Shown here in pieces: positions 12,670 to 22,393 of a stretch of 64,000 bases of DNA. Source of the stretch: DCFW01 sp963790715 (GTDB taxonomy: Bacteria > Bacteroidota > Bacteroidia > Bacteroidales > Bacteroidaceae); assembly GCA_963790715.1 (NCBI GenBank), contig CAWBPN010000008.1:1-64000 (forward strand). Reading direction: 5' to 3'. The stretch's first letter is position 1; each line of letters starts with the position of its first letter. The translations under genes and the position numbers were made by a program. The notes beneath the pieces are model-generated. The model was not told the origin of the DNA, made no database searches, and saw only the letters and a program-made list of their open reading frames with translations.

Positions 12670-13984
12670 TAATACGAACATAAGTTTTCTTCTGCTTCTC
12701 ACGAATCCATGATTCGAGTTTTTCTTCTCTCAATTTATTTAATACGATATCTTTCATGCGTTGATAATCATCAATCACATCAGCTCTATGTCCGCTTAAT
12801 CTAGATTTCAGTTTCACAATAGCACAAATTTCCTGACCTTTAGTATTTATCATAGCAAAAGATTTGGAAACCTCATTGATATTCATTTTGTCAACGACTT
12901 TAGCTACTTCCGGAGGCAATTGATCCATTTCAAACTTTGAATCTTCAGTATTTTCATTTTGCATCAAACCGCCATCGCCACGAGTATTCTTATCATTAGA
13001 AAGCATCGTAGCTGCTTCTTCAAAAGAAAACTTCTTATTTCTAATATCGTCGGCAATAGAATCCAATCGCGAAAGCGCTGAAGTAACATTTGCATCAGGT
13101 ACATGCGGTTTCAAAAGTATATGACGGCAATTAACTCTATCACCTCGTTTTTCTATTAACTGAATGATGTGATAACCATATTCCGTCTTTACTATTTTAG
13201 ACACCTTTTTGGGGTCTGTCAAATTAAATGCCACATCAGCAAAATTAGGATCAAGCATACCTTTACCCATAAAGCCAAGTTCACCTCCGCGTTTTGCACT
13301 TTCTGTATCTTCAGAATATAAAATTGCCAACGTTGAGAATGTCTGTTTACCGCTTTCTATCTCTTGCGTAAACTCACGCAACTTTGCCTTAACGTTATCA
13401 ATCTCCACTTGAGGAATCTTAGGTTCATGAGTTAATATTTCCACTTCAACCTGCTGTGGGACATAAGGCAAACTGTCCTTTGGTATAGTTTTAAAATATT
13501 CACGAACTTGTGCCGGAGTCACTTTTATATTCTCCACCAAATGTTGTTGCATCTTCTCAACTATCAGTCCTTCTTTTATACTTTCGCGCATATTTTCACG
13601 AATTTGCGTATATGACTTATTGAAGTACTCTTCCATTTTCTCTTTTGAACCGACCTGGCGAATAATGTTGTCGATTTGCATATCAACTCGCCTCATCACA
13701 TCCGCATCGGTTACGGTTATACTGTCAAGATCTGCCTGATGAAGATACAGCTTCTGTATAGCCATTTGTTCAGGAATAATACAATATGGGTCTCCGTTAA
13801 ACTTAGTCCCATTATATTGAGCATTTAAAAGTTCTGCTTCAACATCCGATTTTAAAATTGCTTCATCACCTACAACCCAAACAACTTCATCTGCAATATT
13901 ATCATTGTGTTGAGCTAAAGCAGGAATACTACTTATTAGCAATAAAAGCAACAAACAAAAATGCCCTTTATAAAGATAATTCAT
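12617..13984 (-). CDS. SurA-like periplasmic peptidyl-prolyl isomerase
   Basis: This 455-residue chaperone is expected to escort outer-membrane proteins through the periplasm. A signal peptide ends near residue 24 (IPALAQ). A SurA-type N-terminal helical domain covers about 27-165. The first parvulin domain (about 180-280) has the typical SAKRGGELGFMGKGML and TEYGYHIIQLIEKRGDRV. A second parvulin-like domain (about 285-390) starts with NCRHILLKP and includes GDGGLMQN. It is followed, with an overlap, by the OstA-like gene and preceded at 60 bp by a second PPIase-family gene, so the cluster appears devoted to outer-membrane biogenesis. Confidence 0.92.
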   Translation of the reverse strand: MNYLYKGHFCLLLLLLISSIPALAQHNDNIADEVVWVVGDEAILKSDVEAELLNAQYNGTKFNGDPYCIIPEQMAIQKLYLHQADLDSITVTDADVMRRVDMQIDNIIRQVGSKEKMEEYFNKSYTQIRENMRESIKEGLIVEKMQQHLVENIKVTPAQVREYFKTIPKDSLPYVPQQVEVEILTHEPKIPQVEIDNVKAKLREFTQEIESGKQTFSTLAILYSEDTESAKRGGELGFMGKGMLDPNFADVAFNLTDPKKVSKIVKTEYGYHIIQLIEKRGDRVNCRHILLKPHVPDANVTSALSRLDSIADDIRNKKFSFEEAATMLSNDKNTRGDGGLMQNENTEDSKFEMDQLPPEVAKVVDKMNINEVSKSFAMINTKGQEICAIVKLKSRLSGHRADVIDDYQRMKDIVLNKLREEKLESWIREKQKKTYVRINEKWNKCNFKYPGWLIK

Positions 13985-14044
13985 TTATTCTTATATTATT
14001 GTTTCTAAATATAAATATATCACATTGCGAAGATACTCAATAAA

Positions 14045-14944
14045 TCAATCATTATTGCGGTCGTTAACTGTTTTTAAAACCTGTTCGTTTATTTCAACTT
14101 TGTATTCTTTCCTCAAATCATCAATCCACTCCTTATCCAAATAATTTTCATAGTCCGCAACAACCAAGCTTTTCACTTCATTGTAGTTATCGGGATACTT
14201 CTTTTTTTTCTTTCCCGGCACCTGAGGAACACGCCATTTATATTTCTTTCTGTTCTTATGAAAATACCATTCCAAACCAACTGTATCGGCAATTGCCTTA
14301 TTCCATATTTTTAAAGAAGATATATCATACAACAATATACCATCATGATACTCTTGAATCAGATTTGCAAAATCAGGATAGTTTTTCCCCAAATTATCGT
14401 TTTCGTAAAGTATTACATCCATGTCAGACTTATTAACAAGCGACACATCATTCTTCCGGACACGGGCAATCATTGCCTTCATGCCGGGAGTAAGGCCACC
14501 ATGGCGAACAGCATAAAAGCGTATTAATCTTTGCTTCATACTATTGAACGACTGTTCCGAAGTTATAACTCCTATTACTTTTAATGAATCATACTCAGCT
14601 TTTGCAACTCTGTCATCAGCTATAGTGTCAGGCAAATATTCTTCGGCAACCTGTTGCCTGTATCCGGCAAGTTCGTTCTTAAAGGAAAACGTAGTATCCA
14701 TTCCCAGAGTTTCGGCATCAAGAACTTTAAGCTTGTAATTTACAAATATTTTAAGCACATCTTTCAGAGATGGGCGCTCTACTCCGGCAATTGAACAACT
14801 TTTATTATATATATATCCAAATTCAGAACGAGATATTGCTTTACCGTTGATATTCATCAATACCGGATTCGAATCATTTTGAGCCAAAACACGACTGAAA
14901 AAGAAACAAAAAATAAAAAAGTAGATAACTTTTTTCATCTTCAT
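14045..14944 (-). CDS. PPIase-family envelope protein lacking parvulin domains
   Basis: The 299-residue protein has a signal peptide ending near VLAQ (about residue 22). It begins like the larger two-parvulin isomerases found upstream of surA in Bacteroides (VLMNINGKAISRSEFGYIYNK, then VNYKLKVLDAETLGMDTT). Its end also resembles their C-terminus (DGILLYDISSLKIWNKA, then YFHKNRKKYKW). The central region that normally holds the two parvulin domains is missing: no HILxK or GYHII motif is present between about residues 105 and 195. It may act as a pure chaperone. The frame is intact, so it does not look like decay. Recognition rests on memory of the family layout. Confidence 0.6.
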   Translation of the reverse strand: MKMKKVIYFFIFCFFFSRVLAQNDSNPVLMNINGKAISRSEFGYIYNKSCSIAGVERPSLKDVLKIFVNYKLKVLDAETLGMDTTFSFKNELAGYRQQVAEEYLPDTIADDRVAKAEYDSLKVIGVITSEQSFNSMKQRLIRFYAVRHGGLTPGMKAMIARVRKNDVSLVNKSDMDVILYENDNLGKNYPDFANLIQEYHDGILLYDISSLKIWNKAIADTVGLEWYFHKNRKKYKWRVPQVPGKKKKKYPDNYNEVKSLVVADYENYLDKEWIDDLRKEYKVEINEQVLKTVNDRNND

Positions 14945-15030
14945 TAATTAATACAATATAATAACGTATTAACCATCGCACTTTCAAAATTCATAAATCC
15001 ATATTTCATTATCTAAAATGATTAAGTCAA

Positions 15031-15072
15031 AATTAAAAAGGCAGAATAATGCTATATTATTCTACCCTTTTA
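15031..15072 (-). terminator. Intrinsic terminator after guaB
   Basis: Arms GGcAGAATAAT (15040-15050) and ATTATTCTaCC (15056-15066) pair with one mismatch. T-runs flank both sides, so it may work in either direction. It separates guaB from the PPIase-family operon. Confidence 0.75.
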
Positions 15073-15086
15073 TATCGTAAAACTAT

Positions 15087-16565
15087 TTATTCGGGGTGGC
15101 TACTATAGTTAGGAGCTTCACTCGTAATAGTTACATCGTGCGGATGACTCTCCAAAACGCCGGCGTTTGTGATTCGTGTAAACTTTGCATTATGTAATGT
15201 CGTTATATCACGTGCTCCGCAATATCCCATGCCGGACCGTAAACCTCCACACAATTGATAAATCACTTCACATATCGTTCCCTTATAAGGGACACGGGCA
15301 GAAATGCCTTCAGGAACAAGTTTCTTAACATTGGTAACACCTTCTTGAAAATAACGATCCTTTGAACCGTTTTCCATAGCTTCAAGCGAACCCATGCCTC
15401 TGTATGATTTAAACTTACGTCCATTGAAAATAATCGTCTCACCTGGGCTCTCTTCAGTACCGGCAACCAACGAACCTACCATAACACTATAACCTCCGGC
15501 AGCCAAGGCTTTAACCACATCTCCGGAATATCTTAAGCCTCCGTCGGCAATCAAAGGAACCCCCGTACCTTCCAATGCTTGGGCAACATCATATACGGCA
15601 GTTAATTGAGGAACGCCCACACCTGCTATTATACGTGTTGTACAAATTGACCCGGGACCGATACCTACTTTGACAGCATCCGCTCCGGCTTCAACCAATG
15701 CTTTTGCAGCTTCGCCGGTAGCAATATTACCGACAATTATATCAATTGACGAAAAACGTTTCTTTGCTTCTTTCAATACAGAAATAACGCCTTTTGAATG
15801 TCCATGCGCGGTATCGATAACAATAGCATCAACGCCTGCTTCAATCAAAGCAGACATACGATTAAACACGTCTGTTGTAATACCCACGCCTGCAGCAACA
15901 CGCAGACGACCTTTGCTATCTTTACAAGCCATCGGTTTGTCTTTAGCTTTAGTAATATCTTTGTACGTAATTAAGCCTACCAACTTGCCATCCTTATCAA
16001 TAACAGGCAATTTCTCAATTTTATATTTCTGAAGGATTTTTGAAGCTTCCTCCAAAGTAGTACCCGGTTTGGTTGTAATAATATTTTCCTTTGTCATTAT
16101 CTGATCTATCAAACGAGCATGATCTGTTTCAAAACGAAGATCACGATTTGTAACAATTCCGACAAGGTTGCGTTTATCATCTACAACAGGAATACCACCT
16201 ATTTTATATTCCGACATAATATTCAATGCATCTTGAACATTGCAGCCGGCCTTAATGGTAACAGGATCATAAATCATTCCATTCTCAGCTCTTTTTACAA
16301 TAGCCACCTGCTTTGCCTGGTTCTTGATAGACATGTTTTTATGAATCACGCCTATACCACCTTCGCGGGCTATAGCAATGGCCATTGGAGCTTCCGTTAC
16401 CGTATCCATAGCTGCAGTTGCGAACGGAATATTAAGATCAATGTTTTTGGAGAACTTTGTGGCGAGTTTAACCTCTCGAGGTAATACCTCTGAATATGAA
16501 GGAATTAATAATACATCATCGTATGTTAATCCATCCATAACGACTTTATCTGCAATAAATGACAT
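15087..16565 (-). CDS. guaB: IMP dehydrogenase
   Basis: Oxidises IMP to XMP with NAD, the committed step to guanine nucleotides. The 492-residue protein has the TIM-barrel catalytic core interrupted by two CBS domains (about 95-205). The catalytic loop reads GPGSICTTR with the active cysteine at residue 308. The flap region RGMGSLEAM and the C-terminal potassium-site region are present. It is a single gene with its own terminator. A -7 box is visible upstream at 16589-16596. Confidence 0.98.
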   Translation of the reverse strand: MSFIADKVVMDGLTYDDVLLIPSYSEVLPREVKLATKFSKNIDLNIPFATAAMDTVTEAPMAIAIAREGGIGVIHKNMSIKNQAKQVAIVKRAENGMIYDPVTIKAGCNVQDALNIMSEYKIGGIPVVDDKRNLVGIVTNRDLRFETDHARLIDQIMTKENIITTKPGTTLEEASKILQKYKIEKLPVIDKDGKLVGLITYKDITKAKDKPMACKDSKGRLRVAAGVGITTDVFNRMSALIEAGVDAIVIDTAHGHSKGVISVLKEAKKRFSSIDIIVGNIATGEAAKALVEAGADAVKVGIGPGSICTTRIIAGVGVPQLTAVYDVAQALEGTGVPLIADGGLRYSGDVVKALAAGGYSVMVGSLVAGTEESPGETIIFNGRKFKSYRGMGSLEAMENGSKDRYFQEGVTNVKKLVPEGISARVPYKGTICEVIYQLCGGLRSGMGYCGARDITTLHNAKFTRITNAGVLESHPHDVTITSEAPNYSSHPE

Positions 16566-16588
16566 ATATGATTAAATTTTATTGCACG

Positions 16589-16596
16589 CAAATATA
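16589..16596 (-). promoter_or_regulatory. guaB -7 promoter box
   Basis: The minus strand reads TATATTTG, matching TAnnTTTG, 24 bp before the guaB start. The nearest TTTG (16613-16616) leaves only 16 bp of spacing, shorter than usual, so the -33 assignment is doubtful. Confidence 0.5.
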
Positions 16597-16645
16597 CTAT
16601 TTTAATCTATACCAAACTTATATATATATATTTTTTTATCATTTT

Positions 16646-18820
16646 TTAATTAGCCATATCCGAGATAAATTTAATACGTACCAATCTTATTTCATCTTCG
16701 GTATAGTCATCTCCCAGTTCATCAACAGCATCTTCAAGTCTATCCGTCTCCGATTCCTTAAAATAATCATATATATCTTGCATGTGGTCGTCGTCCATTA
16801 TATCATTCAGGAAATAATCAATATTCAGTTTGGTGCCCGAATAAACAATAGATTCAACTTCATCAAGCAGTTCACCAAACTCCATTCCTTTTGATACAGC
16901 AATATCATCAAGAGCGACTTGCCGGTCAATTGCCTGTATTATAGATACTTTTTGTTTCGATTTATTAGCCACCGTACGAACGCGCATATCTTCAGGGCGC
17001 TCAATTTCATTTTCTTCACAATGTTGCCTAATCAGTTCACAAAATTCTTTACCATAGCGCTTAGCCTTCCCGGCTCCAACACCGGGTATATTTTGCAATT
17101 CATCCATTGTAATAGGATAAATTGTAGCCATAGCTTCCAAAGACGGATCTTGGAAAATAACATATGGAGGAACACCTAGTTTTTTCGACATCTTCTTTCG
17201 TAAGTCCTTCAACATCGAGTACAATGCAGGGTCAACAGCACAAGAAGCACCGCCATGAATAGGCGACTCGTCTTCTTCATCATCAAAATCCTTATCTTCA
17301 ACAATCATAAAAGAAGTAGGATTCTTAAAGAACTCTTCACCCTTTTCGGTAACTTTCAGTAGTCCGTAATTTTCGACGTCCTTCGTAAGATAACCGGCTA
17401 TTAATGCTTGATTAATGACTGCATTCCAAAGTTTTTCTTCTTCTTTACCAGTGCCAAAGACGTCTAACTCTTCATGATGATGAGCCAATACTTCAGAGGT
17501 TTCATTACCTTCCAAAATATCTATAATATAATCTGATTTAAAATTTTCTTTTACATCCAGTATCGTTTCAATAACGGTACATAACATATCTTGAGCTTCC
17601 ACTTGCTTCTTTGGGTTTAAACAATTATCACAATTACCGCAATTATCCTCCTTATAGTTTTCACCGAAATAGTGAAGTAAGGATTTTCTACGGCATATTG
17701 AGGATTCTGCGTAAGCAGCCGTCTCTTGCAAAAGTTGTTTGCCGATTTCTTGCTCGGCCACAGGTTTGCCCTGCATAAACTTTTCAAGTTTTTCAAGGTC
17801 TTTTCGTGAATAGAACGTAAGGCAAATGCCTTCACCTCCATCACGTCCGGCACGACCGGTTTCCTGATAATAACCTTCTAAACTCTTCGGTATATCATAA
17901 TGGATTACAAATCTGACATCCGGTTTATCAATGCCCATACCGAAAGCGATAGTGGCAACAATAACGTCGATTTTCTCCATCAAGAAATCGTCTTGAGTGG
18001 CTGAACGTTCTTCTGAAGGCAACCCTGCATGATAAAACGCTGCATTAACTCCGTTTACGCGTAAAAATTCAGAAAGTTCCTCTACTTTCTTGCGACTTAA
18101 GCAATATATAATACCGGATTTCCCGGAATTTGCTTTTATAAATTTAAGTATATCTCTATCAACGTCCTTAGTTTTAGGTCTTACTTCATAATAAAGATTA
18201 GGTCTATTAAAAGATGACTTAAAGACTTTGGCGTTCATCATACCCAAGTTCTTTTGAATATCATGTTGTACCTTAGGTGTAGCCGTTGCTGTAAGGGCAA
18301 TTACCGGAGCGGGGCCAATTTCATTTATTATTGGTCTTATCCGGCGATATTCGGGACGGAAATCATGTCCCCATTCTGAAATACAATGAGCTTCGTCAAC
18401 AGCATAAAATGATATCTTTTCATCTTTCAAAAAATCTATATACTCCGTTTTTGTCAACGACTCAGGAGCCACATATAATAATTTGGTCTTTCCGGAATGT
18501 ATATCTTCTTTTACCTGATCAATTAAAGCTTTACTTAATGATGAATTAATAAAATGTGCCACACCATCGTCTTCGCTATAATTTCTCATAGCATCGACTT
18601 GGTTTTTCATCAATGCGATTAATGGAGAGATTACGATTGCCGTACCTTCCATTATAAGCGATGGGAGTTGGTAACACAATGATTTACCCCCGCCCGTAGG
18701 CATCAGCACAAACGTATCATTACCAGCTAACAGATTACGAATTATCGTTTCCTGATTCCCTTTAAACCTATCAAATCCGAAGAATTTCTTTAATTCCTTT
18801 ACTAAATCAATTTCTGCCAT
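16646..18820 (-). CDS. recQ: ATP-dependent DNA helicase RecQ
   Basis: A 3'-to-5' DNA helicase for recombination and fork repair, 724 residues. The SF2 core shows Walker A PTGGGKSLCYQLP (about 40-53), DEAH in VDEAHCISEWGHDFRPEY (about 140), and helicase motif VI QETGRAGRDG (about 317). A zinc-binding RQC domain has CRRKSLLHYFGE and CGNCDNC (about 375-400). An HRDC domain lies at about 530-610. The acidic C-terminal extension of about 110 residues (rich in D/E) is longer than in E. coli RecQ. It lies downstream of clpX with its own promoter. Confidence 0.97.
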   Translation of the reverse strand: MAEIDLVKELKKFFGFDRFKGNQETIIRNLLAGNDTFVLMPTGGGKSLCYQLPSLIMEGTAIVISPLIALMKNQVDAMRNYSEDDGVAHFINSSLSKALIDQVKEDIHSGKTKLLYVAPESLTKTEYIDFLKDEKISFYAVDEAHCISEWGHDFRPEYRRIRPIINEIGPAPVIALTATATPKVQHDIQKNLGMMNAKVFKSSFNRPNLYYEVRPKTKDVDRDILKFIKANSGKSGIIYCLSRKKVEELSEFLRVNGVNAAFYHAGLPSEERSATQDDFLMEKIDVIVATIAFGMGIDKPDVRFVIHYDIPKSLEGYYQETGRAGRDGGEGICLTFYSRKDLEKLEKFMQGKPVAEQEIGKQLLQETAAYAESSICRRKSLLHYFGENYKEDNCGNCDNCLNPKKQVEAQDMLCTVIETILDVKENFKSDYIIDILEGNETSEVLAHHHEELDVFGTGKEEEKLWNAVINQALIAGYLTKDVENYGLLKVTEKGEEFFKNPTSFMIVEDKDFDDEEDESPIHGGASCAVDPALYSMLKDLRKKMSKKLGVPPYVIFQDPSLEAMATIYPITMDELQNIPGVGAGKAKRYGKEFCELIRQHCEENEIERPEDMRVRTVANKSKQKVSIIQAIDRQVALDDIAVSKGMEFGELLDEVESIVYSGTKLNIDYFLNDIMDDDHMQDIYDYFKESETDRLEDAVDELGDDYTEDEIRLVRIKFISDMAN

Positions 18821-18870
18821 TGTTCCTCTCTTATTTGGAATTAGAAAATATATTTTTATTCCTAACCAAA

Positions 18871-18902
18871 CAAAGTTATAAACAACTTATTATATAATAC
18901 AA
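18871..18902 (-). promoter_or_regulatory. recQ promoter
   Basis: The minus strand has -33 TTG (18900-18902), a 21-bp spacer and -7 TAACTTTG (18871-18878), about 50 bp before the recQ start. Confidence 0.55.
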
Positions 18903-18935
18903 CTTTTTGCGGAAAAAATTTACATTACAAAAAAT

Positions 18936-20186
18936 TTATTCCGTTTCAAGTTTTGCAATATTTGCTTTTCCAAGCTGCTCTTTCGCGTATTTCAACGTAA
19001 CTTCATAAGTCTTCAAATTCTTTGAAGGCAACTCAAACATAACATCCATAATTATGGTTTCCACTATAGAACGCAATCCACGCGCGCCTAATTTAAACTC
19101 AATTGCCTTGTCAACGATGAAATCAAAAACACTTTCTTCAAATGTGAGTTTTATATGATCCATCTTGAACAATTTGACATATTGCTTGATAATAGAATTT
19201 TTCGGTTCTGTCAATATTGCACGCAAAGCCGTACGATCCAACGGATTTAAATATGTCAATATCGGCAAACGGCCTATTATTTCCGGAATTAAGCCGAAGG
19301 ATTTCAAATCTTGAGGAGCAATATACTGCATCAAGTTATTACGGTCGATATGAGCAGCTTCCTGAGATGCATTATATCCTACGACATGAGTATTCAGGCG
19401 TTGAGCTATTTTTCTTTCAATACCATCAAATGCGCCGCCGCAAATAAACAATATATCTTTAGTATTAACCGGTATCATTTTTTGATCTGGATGCTTACGT
19501 CCGCCCTGTGGAGGAACAAGTACGACAGAACCTTCGAGCAACTTGAGCAAACCCTGTTGTACTCCTTCGCCGCTGACATCACGCGTTATTGACGGATTAT
19601 CGCCCTTACGGGCAATTTTGTCTATCTCATCAATAAATACTATTCCTCGTTCCGCTTCAGGCACATTATAATCGGCGACTTGCAACAGACGCGTAAGAAT
19701 ACTTTCGATGTCCTCTCCTACATACCCGGCCTCAGTCAGCACCGTGGCATCCACAATAGTAAAAGGCACATTAAGCTGCTTTGCTATTGTTCTTGCCAAC
19801 AATGTTTTACCGGTACCTGTACTACCTACCATGATAATATTCGACTTCTCAATCTCAACATTATCGGTTTTATCTTTAGGTTGTAAAATACGTTTATAAT
19901 GATTATATACAGCCACCGACAGATAACGTTTGGCGTCATCCTGACCTATTACGTACTCATCAAGAAAAGCTTTAATTTCTGTGGGCTTAGGCAATTCATT
20001 GAAATCAAGCGATTTAACTTCGTTTTTGGTGTTATATCCACCCATTGCCTCCTTAGCCATTTCATACGCCTGTTCGGCACATGAATCACAAATATATCCA
20101 TCTACTCCTGTTATCAGGAAATTAACTTCGCTTTCTAAACGTCCACAGAAACTACAACGGTGTTTTGATGATTTATTATCCAACAC
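18936..20186 (-). CDS. clpX: ClpX ATPase subunit of Clp protease
   Basis: AAA+ unfoldase that feeds substrates to ClpP, 416 residues. The N-terminal zinc-binding domain has cysteines at 11, 14, 33 and 36. Walker A GSTGTGKT is near residue 121 and Walker B IVFIDEIDK near 186. The loop that docks on ClpP is usually I/L/V-G-F/L. Here it reads VGY near residues 267-269. It follows clpP by 12 bp and forms the usual tig-clpP-clpX operon. Confidence 0.98.
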   Translation of the reverse strand: MLDNKSSKHRCSFCGRLESEVNFLITGVDGYICDSCAEQAYEMAKEAMGGYNTKNEVKSLDFNELPKPTEIKAFLDEYVIGQDDAKRYLSVAVYNHYKRILQPKDKTDNVEIEKSNIIMVGSTGTGKTLLARTIAKQLNVPFTIVDATVLTEAGYVGEDIESILTRLLQVADYNVPEAERGIVFIDEIDKIARKGDNPSITRDVSGEGVQQGLLKLLEGSVVLVPPQGGRKHPDQKMIPVNTKDILFICGGAFDGIERKIAQRLNTHVVGYNASQEAAHIDRNNLMQYIAPQDLKSFGLIPEIIGRLPILTYLNPLDRTALRAILTEPKNSIIKQYVKLFKMDHIKLTFEESVFDFIVDKAIEFKLGARGLRSIVETIIMDVMFELPSKNLKTYEVTLKYAKEQLGKANIAKLETE

Positions 20187-20198
20187 TAAATCCTTTCT

Positions 20199-20873
20199 TT
20201 ATTTATTTTCCGGTTTACGTTCAAACACTTTGTCAATCATACCATAGTCTTTTGCTTCGACGGCAGTCATCCAATAATCACGATCAGAATCGGCATACAC
20301 CTTATCATAAGGTTGATGTGAATGATCTGAAATGATATGGTAAAGTTCTTCCTTTATCTTTTGAATCTCGCGGGCTGTTATTTCAATATCTGAAGCCTGA
20401 CCTTGAATGCCGCCCATCGGTTGATGAATCATTACACGAGAATGAGGCAAAGCCGAACGTTTGCCTTCAGTGCCGGCCACGAGCAAAACAGCAGCCATAG
20501 AAGCGGCCATTCCTGTACAAATAGTAGCAATATCGCTTGATACGAATTGCATGGTATCATATATACCCAAACCCGCCGTTACCGATCCGCCCGGAGAATT
20601 GATATAAATAGAAATATCTTTGCCGGGATCAACAGAATCCAAATAAAGCATTTGAGCCTGCAATACATTTGCAGTATAATCGTCAATTTGTGTACCTAAG
20701 AAGATAATACGATCCATCATCAAACGTGAGAACACGTCTAATTGTGTTACATTTAACTGCCTCTCTTCCAAGATATAAGGGTTCAAGTAACCTGCTTGAT
20801 TATTAGTCACCTCATCGAAAGTCAAGCCGTCCATTCCGAGGTGTTTAACAGCAAAATTTCTAAAATCGTTCAT
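20199..20873 (-). CDS. clpP: ClpP protease subunit
   Basis: Serine protease of the Clp complex, 224 residues. The catalytic serine is in GMAASMAA (S125). The histidine is in SRVMIHQPMGG, and the aspartate in the DRDYWMTAVEA segment. The oxyanion-strand motif SPGGSV is present. The N-terminus (about 30 residues before the conserved core) is probably a cleaved propeptide. It is placed between tig and clpX. Confidence 0.98.
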   Translation of the reverse strand: MNDFRNFAVKHLGMDGLTFDEVTNNQAGYLNPYILEERQLNVTQLDVFSRLMMDRIIFLGTQIDDYTANVLQAQMLYLDSVDPGKDISIYINSPGGSVTAGLGIYDTMQFVSSDIATICTGMAASMAAVLLVAGTEGKRSALPHSRVMIHQPMGGIQGQASDIEITAREIQKIKEELYHIISDHSHQPYDKVYADSDRDYWMTAVEAKDYGMIDKVFERKPENK

Positions 20874-20943
20874 AATTTATATTCTTTTTCAGCCGAAAAG
20901 AGAAGGCATGCAGCCTTCTCCTATTCTAAACTATAATATAATT

Positions 20944-22278
20944 CTAATTAAAAAACTTCTGGAACTCTTCAAGTGTTATCGACTTTTTATTCAAAGTGAC
21001 AATATCTTTAAGAGCAGCTGCTATTTTAATTTCTTCGGCATTATAAAACAACGAATGAGCCATATCTTCTTTCTTCAACAGCTCTTTTGCATAATTTTCT
21101 ATAATGTCATCTGAAATATTAGTCATGCCATATTGGGCAAATTGTGAATAAGTGGCGTCCTTAGCAGCAGCAAGTACATCATCTTCTACAACACTCACTT
21201 TCAAAGCAATAGCCAATTGGTCTCTTATCAAGTCCCATGTCAACAGTTCAATGCTTTTATCATAATTGTCATTGATGAACTTATCATCCTTATCCGGATT
21301 ATTCAGCTTCATCATTCTTTTAAGCAGTGCATCGGGATATTCCACTTTACCTATTTTATTGGTGTAGAAGTCGCGAACATCTTTTATAAACTTAAAATCA
21401 CTATCTTTTAAATAACCCTTCGTCATATCTTCTTTAATTCTTGAACGAAAATCCTCTTCAGTCTTTACTGCGTCTTTACCGTAAACCTGATCAAAGACTT
21501 CCTGACTTAAGTCGGCTAATTTGAAGCGAGTTATTTCATCTATCTTTAATGTAAAATCTCCTTGATGTTTGCTGACGTCTGCTTTCTCAATTTTCATCAT
21601 GTTCGACAATTGAGGTTCGGCACCTTCGTATGCCTTATAAGGATTGAAAGTAATGATATCATCCACCTTTGCGCCTTCAAAAAGTTTCTTTTGGTCATCA
21701 ATTTTGAAATAAGCAGGCATTACTACGCAGCCTTCAACAGTGATACCGTTCTCAACACCTTGTTCGGTAAGCAAACCCTTAACCATATCCTTATCCTGAT
21801 ATGAATCTGCCTTATCATATTTGCCGGCACGTTGACGATATGAATCAACCTGCGCTGTAATCATCTCATCCGTAATCTTGATTGTATAATAATTGATTTT
21901 ATCATCCTTTGTAGCCTCAACCTTAAAGTCGGGAGCCAAAGCCAAATCAAACTTAAACTCAAAACTATCCTTATCATCGCTATATTCTTTATTATCGGCA
22001 CTACGCAACGGTTCGCCAAGGATATTTATTTTCTGTTCTTTAATATAATTATTAAGATTTTCCGATACAGTTTTAGTTATTTCATCAGCTTTTACAGACT
22101 TGCCGTACATCTTTTGCACCAACGCAATAGGTACCATACCGGGACGGAATCCGGGGACTTTGGCTTGTTGACGCAATTTTTTCAATGATTTCTCCACTTG
22201 AGGTTGATAATCAGCCTTCTCCAATTCCACGGTGATAACAGCATTCACCTTATCAATATTCTGTAATGAAAAGTTCAT
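20944..22278 (-). CDS. tig: Trigger factor
   Basis: Ribosome-bound chaperone for nascent chains, 444 residues. The ribosome-binding signature reads PGFRPGMVPIALVQKMYG (residues about 42-59), in place of the common GFRKGKVP. A central FKBP-like domain lies at about 155-240, and the C-terminal helical chaperone arms follow. As in other Bacteroidota the PPIase domain looks degenerate. It is first in the tig-clpP-clpX operon, with 70 bp to clpP and a good promoter upstream. Confidence 0.95.
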   Translation of the reverse strand: MNFSLQNIDKVNAVITVELEKADYQPQVEKSLKKLRQQAKVPGFRPGMVPIALVQKMYGKSVKADEITKTVSENLNNYIKEQKINILGEPLRSADNKEYSDDKDSFEFKFDLALAPDFKVEATKDDKINYYTIKITDEMITAQVDSYRQRAGKYDKADSYQDKDMVKGLLTEQGVENGITVEGCVVMPAYFKIDDQKKLFEGAKVDDIITFNPYKAYEGAEPQLSNMMKIEKADVSKHQGDFTLKIDEITRFKLADLSQEVFDQVYGKDAVKTEEDFRSRIKEDMTKGYLKDSDFKFIKDVRDFYTNKIGKVEYPDALLKRMMKLNNPDKDDKFINDNYDKSIELLTWDLIRDQLAIALKVSVVEDDVLAAAKDATYSQFAQYGMTNISDDIIENYAKELLKKEDMAHSLFYNAEEIKIAAALKDIVTLNKKSITLEEFQKFFN

Positions 22279-22329
22279 TCTAACGATTTATTTATTATTT
22301 TTATTTATTTCATCTTTACCAAGAATGCG

Positions 22330-22360
22330 CAAAAGTAGTGTAAATCTTTCAATTATCAAA
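22330..22360 (-). promoter_or_regulatory. tig-clpP-clpX promoter
   Basis: The minus strand has -33 TTTG (22357-22360), a 19-bp spacer and -7 TACTTTTG (22330-22337), 51 bp before the tig start. Confidence 0.8.
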
Positions 22361-22393
22361 AAATCAACAACAAAATATCTTTCATTGACAAGA

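Noticed and set aside
16119..16484. 121-codon plus-strand frame opposite guaB
   Set aside because: It is a shadow of a highly conserved gene on the other strand.
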